From assembly GCF_030815975.1 (NCBI RefSeq), contig NZ_JAUSXL010000002.1:3522501-3586500 (forward strand): a stretch of 64,000 bases of DNA, given 5' to 3'. Below, one piece after another: positions 8,134 to 17,065 of the stretch. Under the pieces are notes generated by a model. That model ran no database searches. It had not been told where the DNA came from and was given only the letters and a program-made list of their open reading frames with translations. The translations under genes were made by a program, and so were the position numbers. Each line of letters begins with the position of its first letter. Position 1 is the stretch's first letter. This DNA is from Variovorax paradoxus (GTDB lineage: Bacteria; Pseudomonadota; Gammaproteobacteria; Burkholderiales; Burkholderiaceae_C).

Positions 8134-8946
8134 TCAGCTGCCTTTCAATAGTTCGGCCGGCAGGTCCGTGCCGTGGAACTTGCGGTAGATCGCATTCAGC
8201 TTGCCGTCGGCCATGTGGCCCTTGACCCATTGGTCGAGATAGGCTTTGAGTTCCGTGTCATTCTTGCGCAGGCCGATGCCCACTGGGAACTGCGCGAAGA
8301 TGAACTTGGGTTCGATCTGGCGGGCCGGGTTGCGCGCGGCCACGGCCGTCAACGTCGCCGGCTCCTGCACCACGATGTCGACCTGGCCGCTGGCCAGCGC
8401 CGTCATGTTGGTCGATTCGTCATCGAAGCGCAGCACCTCCACGCCCAGATCCTTGGCCTTCTTGGTCAGTTCCACGTCGCCGGTGGTGGCGCGCGTGACG
8501 CCTACGCGTTTGCCCTTGAGGTCGGCCTTGCTCTTGAGCACCACGCTCGTCGGCGCGCCGACGATCTGCACAGCGCTGGCGTAGGGCTGCGAAAAATCGA
8601 TCACCTTGAGCCGCTCGGGCGTGATCGAGAAGGTCGACAGCACCACGTCGGCCTTGCGCGTCTGCAGGAAGGGGATGCGGTTGGGGCCCGTCACCTCGAC
8701 GATCTCCAGCTTCACGCCCAGGTCGGCGGCCAGCAATTCGGCGGCCTCCATGTCCGAGCCGGTCATCTTGAGCTTGTCGTCCTTGTATCCCCATGGCGGG
8801 CGGCCGAACTCCAGGGCCACCTTGAGGGTCCTGGCTTGGCGGATGGCAGCGAGGGTGTCCTGCTGCGCGTGGGCGGGCCGGGCACCGGCCAGCAGGCAAG
8901 TCGCGCCGAGGGCCGCCAGGGGAAAAATGTGTCGCCGAGAAATCAC
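8134..8946 (-). CDS. ABC transporter substrate-binding protein (SBP_bac_3)
   Basis: A 270-residue periplasmic receptor with signal peptide MISRRHIFPLAALGATCLLAGARPAHA. The mature protein carries TLKVALEFGRPPWGYKDDK, the GSDMEAAELLAADLGV helix and FDDESTNMTALASGQVDIVVQ. It is the last gene of the minus-strand ABC operon, 20 bases after the ATPase gene, so it is the receptor most tightly linked to this transporter. It is a paralogue of the products at 5293, 11261 and 12106. Ligand is probably a polar amino acid or an acidic compound. Confidence 0.92.
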   Translation of the reverse strand: MISRRHIFPLAALGATCLLAGARPAHAQQDTLAAIRQARTLKVALEFGRPPWGYKDDKLKMTGSDMEAAELLAADLGVKLEIVEVTGPNRIPFLQTRKADVVLSTFSITPERLKVIDFSQPYASAVQIVGAPTSVVLKSKADLKGKRVGVTRATTGDVELTKKAKDLGVEVLRFDDESTNMTALASGQVDIVVQEPATLTAVAARNPARQIEPKFIFAQFPVGIGLRKNDTELKAYLDQWVKGHMADGKLNAIYRKFHGTDLPAELLKGS

Positions 8947-8966
8947 GGTTGCTCCTTATGTAGAAA

Positions 8967-9678
<712 letters not shown>

Positions 9679-9695
<17 letters not shown>

Positions 9696-10326
9696 TGAGC
9701 TTCCTTTCGAGCTTGCGGGCCTGCCGGGACAAGGGATAGCAGACCGCGAAATACAGAAGACCGGCCAGCCCGAAGTACAGGAATGGCTGGAACGTGGTGT
9801 TGTTGAGGACCTTGGCGTTGTAGGAGAGCTCGGTGTAGCCCACCACCAGCGAGGCCACGGACGTGTTCTTCACGATCTGCACCATGAAGCCCACGGTGGG
9901 CGGCGTGGCCAGCCGTAGGCCTTGCGGCAGCACCACCAGCCGCATGCGCTGCCCGCGCGACAGGCCCAGGCATTCGGCAGCCTCCCACTGCGACTTGGGC
10001 ACGGCCTCCAGGCAGCCACGCCAGATCTCGCCCAGGTAGGCGCCGGCGTAGAAGGTCATGGCCAGCGTGGCCGCGAACAGCGGGTTGACCGATTGCATGC
10101 CCAGCAGGCTGGGGCCATAGAAGCACAGGCCCATCAGCACCAGCAGCGGCAGGCCCTGCATGAACTGGATGTAGGCTTGCGTGACACGGGCGACCACGCG
10201 CAGCGGCGAGATGCGCGCCAGCGCGATGACCAGGCCGAACAGGCCGCCGAACAGGAAGGTCAGCAGGCTCAGCAGCACTGTGCCCCACAGGCCCTGCAGC
10301 AGCGAGCCGATGTATTGCATGTTCAT
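9679..10326 (-). CDS. Polar amino-acid-type ABC transporter permease
   Basis: A 215-residue inner-membrane permease of the HisMQ/GlnP family, with about five hydrophobic segments (LLSLLTFLFGGLFGLVIALA; LLVLMGLCFYGPSLLG; FAATLAMTFYAGAYLGEIWR). The EAA loop is EAAECLGLSRGQRMRLVVLP. It likely pairs with the 227-residue permease encoded upstream to make a heterodimeric channel. The gap to that gene is 13 bases. No feature suggests damage. Confidence 0.93.
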
Positions 10327-10339
10327 GGTGCGGGCTCCT

Positions 10340-11023
10340 TCAGATCGGCGTGCCGAGCTTGCGCCGGCGTGTGAACAGCGCCAAGTTCAGCAGCCAGAAG
10401 ATCGCGCGCAGCAGCATCGACAGCGCCAGGTACACGACGCCGAGCACGACGAACACCTCGAAGTTGCGGAAGGTGTCGCTCTGCACGCGATTGGAGATGC
10501 CGAACAGTTCCTCGACCCCGACCGACGACAGGATGCTGGAGGCCAGCATCAGCAGCACGTACTGGCTGGCCAGCGACGGGTACACGCGCTCCATGGCCGG
10601 GCGCAGCACCACATGCAGGTAGACCTGCGTGCGCGACAAGCCCAGGCATTCCGCCGCCTCCAGCTGGCCCGGCTGGATCGAGTCGATGCCCGCACGCATG
10701 ATTTCGGTGGTGTAGGCGCCGATGTTGACCACCAGCGCGATCGTGGCGCCCACCAGGATCGGCAGGCGCAGGCCGATGCTGGCCATGCCGAAGATCAGGA
10801 AGTAGCTCTGGATCAGCAGCGGGGTGTTGCGGATGGCTTCCACATAACCGGCCACGATGTGCTGCAGCCAGGTCGGCCCGCTGGTGCGCGCGATGGCGCA
10901 CAGCGTGCCGAACAGAAAGCCGATGACCGTGGCGAAGAAGGCCAGCCGCAGCGTGACCCAGGCGCCTTCGGCGAACAGCGGCCAGAACGCCAGCACGGCG
11001 CCGAAATCGAATTCGTAGTTCAA
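10340..11023 (-). CDS. Polar amino-acid-type ABC transporter permease
   Basis: A 227-residue HisMQ/GlnP-type permease. It has hydrophobic segments near residues 20-45, 75-100 and 185-205 and the EAA loop EAAECLGLSRTQVYLHVVLRP. It is the first gene of the core transporter (permease, permease, ATPase, receptor), all closely spaced. A 237-base gap with inverted repeats separates it from the upstream receptor genes, so it may have its own promoter. Confidence 0.93.
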   Translation of the reverse strand: MNYEFDFGAVLAFWPLFAEGAWVTLRLAFFATVIGFLFGTLCAIARTSGPTWLQHIVAGYVEAIRNTPLLIQSYFLIFGMASIGLRLPILVGATIALVVNIGAYTTEIMRAGIDSIQPGQLEAAECLGLSRTQVYLHVVLRPAMERVYPSLASQYVLLMLASSILSSVGVEELFGISNRVQSDTFRNFEVFVVLGVVYLALSMLLRAIFWLLNLALFTRRRKLGTPI

Positions 11024-11174
11024 GGAGTGGACCTCGGGTGAGGCCGCTGCGTGGCGCGGGGCCGGCAGCGGAGAAGAAAGAAGGCAGAGCTCATGGTGCG
11101 AGGAGAGGGCGTCCCACCATCCGGACAGGTGATGGAAGACGCGTGCCGGGAATGCTAAAGAGCACCCCGGTATT

Positions 11175-11216
11175 CGGGACGTTCGGGGTTAACCCGAGTC
11201 GCCCGGAATCGTCCCG
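11175..11216. promoter_or_regulatory. Nested inverted repeats in the 237-base gap before the ABC permease
   Basis: GGGTTAACCC (11186-11195) is a perfect 10-base palindrome. It lies between a pair of outer arms, CGGGACG (11175-11181) and CGTCCCG (11210-11216). The element lies between the receptor gene ending at 11261 and the permease gene starting at 11023, both on the minus strand. It could be an operator or a processing/attenuation hairpin that sets receptor and permease expression apart. The rest of 11024-11260 shows no gene. Confidence 0.4.
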
Positions 11217-11260
11217 ATGGGTGGGACGCAACCCCCTTGCGTTGGCGTGCGCAGCAGCCT

Positions 11261-12073
11261 TCAGGAAGCGGACTTGAGCACCGCCGCAGGCAGATCCGCA
11301 CCTTGGTGCTTGCGGTAGATCGCCTGCAGCTTGCCGTTCTTGAGCTGTGCCTGGATCCAGCGGTCGATCCACTCCTTCATGCGTGTGTCGCCTTTGCGTA
11401 GGCCGACGCCGAACAGGGATTCCTGCAAGGGCAGCTTGGGCTCCAGCTGCCGCGCGGGCGCCTTCTGGTTGATCAGGGCGATCAGTGTGGTGGCCTGCGC
11501 GATCACGTCCATCTGGCCGCTGACCACAGCGGTCATGGTCGTGGCCTCGTCCTCGAAGCGCACGATCTCGGCGCCGGGCGGCGCAAGCTTTGTCACGTCG
11601 GCGTCGTTGGTGGTGCCGCGCGTGACGGCGATGCGCTTGCCCGCCAGGTCCGCCGGCGTACGGATGACCATGGACTTCGGTGCGGCCACGAACGTGGAGA
11701 TGCCGGAGTACGGAATGGAGAAGTCGATCGCCTTCAGGCGCTCGGGCGTGATGGTCATGGCCGAGATCACGATGTCGGCGCGGTTGGTGATCAGCAGCGG
11801 AATGCGGTTCGCCCCGTTGGTGGTCACGATCTCCAACTCCGCGCCCAGGTCCTTGGCCAGCAACTGGGCGGTCTCGGCTTCCGAGCCGGTCACCTCCAGC
11901 TTGTCGTTCTTGTACGACCAGGGTGGTACGTTGAGATCGATCGCGATGCGGATCTTGCGGCTCTCCTTCACTTTGGCGAGCGTATCGGACTGGGCCAAGG
12001 CGGCAGGCGCCCACAGGGTGAACACGGCGGCGCACAGGGCGCCGAGGAAGCAGCCGGAATGGCGCATGGTCAT
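11261..12073 (-). CDS. ABC transporter substrate-binding protein (SBP_bac_3)
   Basis: A 270-residue family-3 receptor with signal peptide (MTMRHSGCFLGALCAAVFTL, cleaved near ALA). Mature motifs are KIRIAIDLNVPPWSYKNDK, VTGSEAETAQLLAKDLGAEL, DIVISAMTITPERLKAIDFS and RFEDEATTMTAVVSGQMDVI. By eye it is closest to the receptor at 5293. It is the second of two adjacent receptor genes upstream of the ABC permeases. Two receptors in tandem suggest either different ligands for one channel or a recent duplication. Confidence 0.92.
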   Translation of the reverse strand: MTMRHSGCFLGALCAAVFTLWAPAALAQSDTLAKVKESRKIRIAIDLNVPPWSYKNDKLEVTGSEAETAQLLAKDLGAELEIVTTNGANRIPLLITNRADIVISAMTITPERLKAIDFSIPYSGISTFVAAPKSMVIRTPADLAGKRIAVTRGTTNDADVTKLAPPGAEIVRFEDEATTMTAVVSGQMDVIAQATTLIALINQKAPARQLEPKLPLQESLFGVGLRKGDTRMKEWIDRWIQAQLKNGKLQAIYRKHQGADLPAAVLKSAS

Positions 12074-12105
12074 GGCGATGTCCTTGAAGTCGGTCTTGGT
12101 TGGGG

Positions 12106-12930
12106 TCAGGCGCCTGCGGCACGCGCGACCTCAGGCGACAGGTCGGCGTTGTGGTGCTTGCGGTAGATCGCATTGAGCTTGCCGTTGCGCAGGTTCTCGC
12201 GCACCCAGTCATCCACGCGGGCCTTCAGGCGTGTCTCGTTCTTGCGGATACCGATGCCGGTGAGGTTGGTCTTGACCACCAGCTTGGGCTCCATCGCCAG
12301 CTCCGGCCGGCGCTGGTTGATCGGAGCCAGCAGGGCGGGCGCCGTGCAATAGAACTCGGCCTGGCCGCTGAGAACCGCGGTGATGGCCGTCGCATCGTCG
12401 TCGAAGCGCACGACCTCGGTGCCGGGTTTGGCGACCTTGGTCAGCTCGGTGTCGTTGGTGCTGCCGCGCACCACGGCCACCTTGCGGCCCACCAGGTTGT
12501 CCACGCGGGCCAGCGGTGTGGCGCGCGGTGCGCCCACGATGACCTGGATGCCGGAATACGGCACCGAGAAATCGATCACCTTCTCGCGTTCTGGCGTGAT
12601 CGACAGGGTGGAGATCACCAGATCGGTCTTGTCGGTCAGCACGTACGGGATGCGGCTCGCCGGATTGGTCGGCACGATCTCCAGCTTGAAGCCCAGGTCC
12701 TTGGCCAGAAGTTCGGCGACCTCGACCTCCGATCCTGCGAACGCGAGCCTGGCGTCCTTGGCGGAGTAGGGTGGCGCGGCCGGGTCGATCGAGATGCGCA
12801 GCACACCGCTCCTGGCAATGCTGTCCAGCGCGTCGGCATGGGCAGGCGCCCAGGCCACGCCGGCGAGCGTGCAGGCGAGGGCGGCATGTAGCCAGGTGCG
12901 GCGCAGGTTGGGTATGGGACGGTGGTGCAT
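12106..12930 (-). CDS. ABC transporter substrate-binding protein (SBP_bac_3)
   Basis: A 274-residue family-3 receptor. The signal peptide ends at about ALACTLAGVAWAPAHA. The mature part shows LRISIDPAAPPYSAKDARL, FAGSEVEVAELLAKDLGFKL, DLVISTLSITPEREKVIDFS and RFDDDATAITAVLSGQAEF. The gene sits 42 bases downstream of the Ldh-type oxidoreductase and 32 bases upstream of the next receptor gene, so it links the enzyme genes to the transporter genes in one long minus-strand operon. Confidence 0.92.
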   Translation of the reverse strand: MHHRPIPNLRRTWLHAALACTLAGVAWAPAHADALDSIARSGVLRISIDPAAPPYSAKDARLAFAGSEVEVAELLAKDLGFKLEIVPTNPASRIPYVLTDKTDLVISTLSITPEREKVIDFSVPYSGIQVIVGAPRATPLARVDNLVGRKVAVVRGSTNDTELTKVAKPGTEVVRFDDDATAITAVLSGQAEFYCTAPALLAPINQRRPELAMEPKLVVKTNLTGIGIRKNETRLKARVDDWVRENLRNGKLNAIYRKHHNADLSPEVARAAGA

Positions 12931-12972
12931 GTCTTGTCTCTTGGTCGTGTTGCCGGTGAAAGGGAAATGGGT

Positions 12973-14052
12973 TCAGGCCGTCTGGGTGTCGCGCTGGTTC
13001 AGGGCCTGCGGCAGCGCCAGGCCACAGGCCGAGGCGTACGGCGCCAGGCCGTCGAGGATTGCCTGGTCCAGCACCACGCCCTCGGCCAGCGCCGTACGCT
13101 GGAGCGCCATGGCCTGGTCGCCAGGCACGCGCACACGGTCCACGCCGGGACGTGGCGGGTTGGCATGGCAGGCTTCGATCAGCCAGTCGGTCTCGTCGGT
13201 GAATGCGCAGCGGCCACCGAAGGCTGCCGGATCCAGCACCTGCAGGAAGGTGTTCATCACAGTGCCGGTGGGACCGTCGCGGCGGCCGTAGCCCGACAGG
13301 CCCTGCGTCAGCGACTCGACGAGCAAGGCCATTGCGTAGCCCTTGTGGCCGTGGTCCAGCCCGCCGATGGGCAGCAGGCTGCCGTTGCCCTGTAGCAGCA
13401 CGGCAGGGTCGTCCGTGGGCTCGCCGTGTGCGTCCATCACCCACTGGCCCGGGAGCCGGCCGCCGGCCTTGGCCACCTGCGTCGAACGCTTGATGGTGGT
13501 GATGGAGCAACTGATGTCCAGCAGCACAGGGTCGCCGCCGCTGGGCATGCCGGCGGCCAGGGGGTTGGGGGTGAATACACCGCGCGTGCCGCCAAAAGGA
13601 GCAACGCCGCTGTGCGCGGGGCCCGAGCAGGCCAGAACTACCATCAGCCCGCGCTCGGTCAGGCGCGGCAGGTAGGTTGCCAGCGCGCCGGTGTGATAGC
13701 CGTTCGCGATGGTGCAGGTGATGACACCGCGCGCCTCGATGCGCTCCAGCGCCACGTCGATCGCGCGGTCGATGAGCCAGGCTCCCGGCAGGCGCCGGCC
13801 GTTCCAGGCCACGCAGGCGCCGCGGTCGGAGAGCACCTCGGGCTCGCCGTGCAACGCCATGGCGCCGCTGCGTGCCTCCTGCAGGTACCAGGGGGCGATG
13901 GCCAGCCCGTGGGTCGCGTGGCCCATCATGTCGGCCGTGACCAGTGAGCGCACCACGCTGTCGATCTTGTCGGGCCCGAGACCGGCCGCCTCGAACAGTT
14001 GGCGCGCGAACGCGCGGACGGCGGCGACGTCGTAGCGCAGGCCCTCGCTCAC
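12973..14052 (-). CDS. Ldh-family (malate/L-sulfolactate/ureidoglycolate-type) NAD(P)-dependent oxidoreductase
   Basis: A 359-residue member of the type-2 malate/L-lactate dehydrogenase fold (unrelated to Rossmann LDH). Family hallmarks are the N-terminal helix pattern ending HATHGLAIAPWYLQ, the NGYHTGAL segment with the catalytic-region His, FTPNPLAAGMP, and LDISCSITTIKR. The substrate may be a 2-hydroxy or 2-oxo acid, or a cyclic imine as in piperideine-carboxylate reductases. Its ATG overlaps the stop of the epimerase gene by four bases (ATGA), indicating coupling. Confidence 0.88.
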   Translation of the reverse strand: MSEGLRYDVAAVRAFARQLFEAAGLGPDKIDSVVRSLVTADMMGHATHGLAIAPWYLQEARSGAMALHGEPEVLSDRGACVAWNGRRLPGAWLIDRAIDVALERIEARGVITCTIANGYHTGALATYLPRLTERGLMVVLACSGPAHSGVAPFGGTRGVFTPNPLAAGMPSGGDPVLLDISCSITTIKRSTQVAKAGGRLPGQWVMDAHGEPTDDPAVLLQGNGSLLPIGGLDHGHKGYAMALLVESLTQGLSGYGRRDGPTGTVMNTFLQVLDPAAFGGRCAFTDETDWLIEACHANPPRPGVDRVRVPGDQAMALQRTALAEGVVLDQAILDGLAPYASACGLALPQALNQRDTQTA

Positions 14053-15077
14053 CGTGCGCTCCTGCCGGCGGCTTCGTCGACCATGTCGAACAACGAGTAC
14101 TTCGGCGCATAGCCCAGCAGTGCGCGCGCCTTGGCCGCGCTGCCGTGCGTGCGGCCCAGTTCCGCAGGGATGCGCGCCTCGACGTAGCGCCGGCCGGTGG
14201 CCTCGGCCAGATAGGGTATGAACTCTGCCAAGCTGACCGGCGTGGCGGGCGCCAGGTTGAAGGTCTCGCCGATGGCCTCGGGCTTGTCGTGGATCAGCAG
14301 CAGGCCCTGCACGATGTCGCGCACGTCGACCAGTTCCTGCGTGTGCGGCTTGCCGTCGGCGTCGCGTGCCAGCAGCAGCGGTTCGTCGGGCGCGACCAGC
14401 GGCTCCAGCACGTCCAGGATGCTGCGCAGTTCGGCCTGGCTGGTGGCGCCCGCATGGTGCGTGCTGCTGGCCTTCAGGCTGCGCACGCGGCCGTTCACGT
14501 AGAACGCCGCGCTGGAGTATTCGCCGTTCGGGTCCAGCAGCTCGTGCGCAGCCTCGATGTGCGAGAACACCGCCGTGCTGATCTTCAGGTCGGGCTCGGA
14601 ACGCGCGTAGAACGCGGCCATGTCCTCGCCCAGCAGCTTGCTCAGCCCATAGAAGGTGTAGGGCTCGCGCGGGTGCAGCTCGTCGGTGGGCCGGTAGCGC
14701 GCGAAGCGCGTGGGGTAGACCTGGTCGCTGGACGCGAACACGAGGCGCACCGGCCGCTTGGCAGACTGCTCCGCAGCGGCGCGCAGCACGTTGTAGGTGC
14801 CAACCACATTGGCGCTCCAGATCTGGTCGCGCGCCTGTGGCTGGAACGAGATGGCGGCCGCCATGTGGAATACCGCATCGGCGCCTTCCATGGCCTGGCG
14901 CACCGCGGACAGCTCGGCCAGGTCACCCACCACGCAGTCGATGCCGGCGTCGCGCGTGGCCGCCAGGTTGCGGTCCTGCGGCAGTGCCAGCGTGCGCACG
15001 CGCCAGCCCCGTTCCAGCAAGGCGCGCGCGAGCGTGCCACCGACGCGCCCCGTGGCGCCTGAGACGAAAACCTGCAT
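14049..15077 (-). CDS. NAD-dependent epimerase/dehydratase (extended SDR)
   Basis: A 342-residue extended SDR. The glycine motif is VSGATGRVGG (residues 5-14), the active-site segment is YTFYGLSKLLGED (YxxxK), and VFASSDQVYP is a typical strand-5 region. I took the ATG at 15077 because it gives the Rossmann N-terminus and has a GGAAG ribosome site; the frame continues open further upstream without protein-like sequence. It heads the minus-strand operon and is divergent from a LysR gene. A sugar or sugar-acid nucleotide-free substrate is likely, judging by the neighbours; not proven. Confidence 0.85.
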   Translation of the reverse strand: MQVFVSGATGRVGGTLARALLERGWRVRTLALPQDRNLAATRDAGIDCVVGDLAELSAVRQAMEGADAVFHMAAAISFQPQARDQIWSANVVGTYNVLRAAAEQSAKRPVRLVFASSDQVYPTRFARYRPTDELHPREPYTFYGLSKLLGEDMAAFYARSEPDLKISTAVFSHIEAAHELLDPNGEYSSAAFYVNGRVRSLKASSTHHAGATSQAELRSILDVLEPLVAPDEPLLLARDADGKPHTQELVDVRDIVQGLLLIHDKPEAIGETFNLAPATPVSLAEFIPYLAEATGRRYVEARIPAELGRTHGSAAKARALLGYAPKYSLFDMVDEAAGRSAR

Positions 15078-15170
15078 GAGATGTCTTCCTTCGAGTGTGT
15101 TGAACCGGCTCGCACTGTAGGAGGGACACCATCCAATTAATATTGAAGAAATTTCCGGATTTGATACGCA

Positions 15171-16142
15171 ATGGTTATCAGCAGAGACGACGCGCAGGAA
15201 CAGGCCGCGGAGCGCGCGCGGCATCGACTGGTGGGCCGCCTGCGGCTCAAGCATCTGCGCCTCGTCGACGCGCTGGCGCGCACCAGCAGCCTGCGGCAGG
15301 CGGCAGTGGCGATGAGCCTCACGCAGCCGGCGGCCACCAAGATCCTGCAGGACCTGGAGGATGTGCTGGGCGTGCAGCTGTTCACGCGGCGCGCGCGCGC
15401 GATCGAGATCAACGACTTTGGCCGCTTCGTGGCCGTGTACGCGCGCCGCGTGCTCGGCGAGACGCAACGCTTCGGTGCCGACTTGGACACGCTGGTGCGC
15501 AGCGGCCACGGCACGCTGACCATCGGCGCCATCATGGTGACGGCGGCCGGTCTGCTGCCGGCAGCGGTGCTGGAGCTCAAGAAGACGCGGCCGGCAGTCT
15601 CGGTGCGCATCGTCGAGTCCTCCAGCGACCGGCTACTGGCGGACTTGGCGAAGAACGAGTTCGACTTCGTGCTCGCGCGTTTCGTGCGGCCGCAGGACAG
15701 TTTGCAATTCGAACTGCTGCCGCTCAGCGACGAGCCGCTGTGCATCTTCACGGGCCGCGATGGCCCGGTTTCGCAGCGCTCGCGCAGCCTGGCCGACCTG
15801 CATGGCCTGCCTTGGGTGATCCAGGATTCGCCCACGCCGACGCGGCGCTTGCTGGAAGCTGAGTTCGGCGGCGAAGGCCTGGGATTGCCGGCCGACTTGG
15901 TGCGCGTGTCGTCGGTCTACACCATGCTCAACATGGTCGAGAAGGCGGGCATGGTCGGCGTGCTGCCGCGCGCCATGGTCGACAACGAAGGCGAGCGCTT
16001 TCGCGTTTTGCCGGTGCGGCTGAAAAGCGCGCTGTCGCCCTACGGCATCGTCACGCGGCGTGGCATGGAACTCACATCGACTGCGCAGGACATGATGGCC
16101 ATCCTGCAGCGCCTCGCGCGCAAGAGGCCGCGCCGCGGTTGA
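15171..16142 (+). CDS. LysR-family transcriptional regulator
   Basis: A 323-residue LTTR. The winged helix-turn-helix is near residues 25-85 (LKHLRLVDALARTSSLRQAA and TQPAATKILQDLEDVLGVQL), followed by an effector-binding domain (LTIGAIMVTAAGLLPAAVL). It is similar to the GbpR/galactose-binding-regulator type with LKHL at the start. It faces the epimerase-Ldh-receptor-ABC operon across a 93-base gap, so it probably controls that operon in the usual divergent LTTR fashion. Its stop is 18 bases from the stop of the convergent aldose epimerase pseudogene. Confidence 0.88.
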   Translation: MVISRDDAQEQAAERARHRLVGRLRLKHLRLVDALARTSSLRQAAVAMSLTQPAATKILQDLEDVLGVQLFTRRARAIEINDFGRFVAVYARRVLGETQRFGADLDTLVRSGHGTLTIGAIMVTAAGLLPAAVLELKKTRPAVSVRIVESSSDRLLADLAKNEFDFVLARFVRPQDSLQFELLPLSDEPLCIFTGRDGPVSQRSRSLADLHGLPWVIQDSPTPTRRLLEAEFGGEGLGLPADLVRVSSVYTMLNMVEKAGMVGVLPRAMVDNEGERFRVLPVRLKSALSPYGIVTRRGMELTSTAQDMMAILQRLARKRPRRG

Positions 16143-16159
16143 TGGCGCGGCGCGCCGGT

Positions 16160-17052
16160 TCACCCCAGCACGATGTCGAGCTGCCCCTGCAGCTGCGCGC
16201 CGGGCGCCAGGATGCGGGTGCCTGTGCCCGCCACGCCGCGCGCATGCAGGTTGAAGCCGTCGGGCAGATGGCTGACGGGCTCGATGCAGACGTGTGGTGC
16301 GTTCGCGGGCCGATGGATGACGAGCTGGTCCATCGCGCCGCTGGCGAGTAGCCGGACGGGTCTGGCCTGCGCAGAACGGATATCGAGCGTGCCGGACCAG
16401 TCCGCAATGAAGTGCGTGACCTCGCCAGCCGCGAAGTCCGCTGCGCCCACGGTCCAGGGCCGGCGATGTCTGCCATCGGCCGCGGGCTCTCGCGGCAGGT
16501 AGTCGATGTCGAACGGCCAAGCGGGCCGGCATCGAACCGCACCTGGTTGTCGGCCCGGTGCACGAAGTACGGGTGCAGGCCCACGCCGCCTGGCATGTCC
16601 GCGCTGCCCGTGTTGCGCAGTGTGAGCGCGATGCGCACGCGGCCCGGGTCCAGCGCGACGTCCATGGCAGTCTCGAATGCCCACGGCCAGTGCGTGTCGG
16701 CGGCGTGCACATAGGCCAGGCGCGCCCGGCTGGCGTCACACGCCAGCAGTTGCCAGGGCCGGCGCTGGGCGATGCCGTGCAGCGTGTGGGGGCTGCCCGC
16801 GTGCGGTGTCAGCATCCAATCGTGATCAGCGTGGCGCAACCGGGCATCGCGGATGCGCCCGTTGTAGGGCACGAGCGGGTAGATGCCTCCCTTGGCCCAT
16901 CGGTCAAGGTCGTCGTGCTGCTCGGGGTAGGGCTGCAGTACCTGCTGCAGCGTGCCGTCCGGTGCCGCCAGCGTGCAGGCGGTGATGCGCCCACCGGCGG
17001 CAGGCAGCAGGCGCAACTCGGCGCGGCCGGCGCGCAGCCTGACGGGGTTCAT
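16160..17052 (-). pseudogene. Aldose 1-epimerase (galactose mutarotase) gene with a frameshift
   Basis: The N-terminal half (start 17052) reads MNPVRLRAGRAELRLLPAAG, then GGIYPLVPYNGRIRDARL and HTLHGIAQRRPW, the aldose-1-epimerase fold with catalytic-region histidines. At about 16522-16525 the frame breaks. The C-terminal half continues in another frame as PAWPFDIDYLPREPAADG to QGQLDIVLG. Insertion of a single G in CCGCTTGG restores one continuous protein of about 297 residues (GPAWPF across the junction). The span is 893 bases, one short of a multiple of three. This is either a real one-base deletion or a sequencing error. It is 13 bases downstream of the dehydrogenase gene. Confidence 0.85.
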
Positions 17053-17065
17053 GGCCAAGCCGCGA

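Noticed and set aside
12209..14110. 633-codon minus-strand frame across the Ldh and receptor genes
   Set aside because: It runs through two well-supported genes in another frame and its protein is Arg/Gly-rich low-complexity sequence.
15078..15170. LysR T-N11-A operator in the epimerase/LysR gap
   Set aside because: The AT-rich stretch near 15135 offers several partial matches, none with convincing dyad symmetry.
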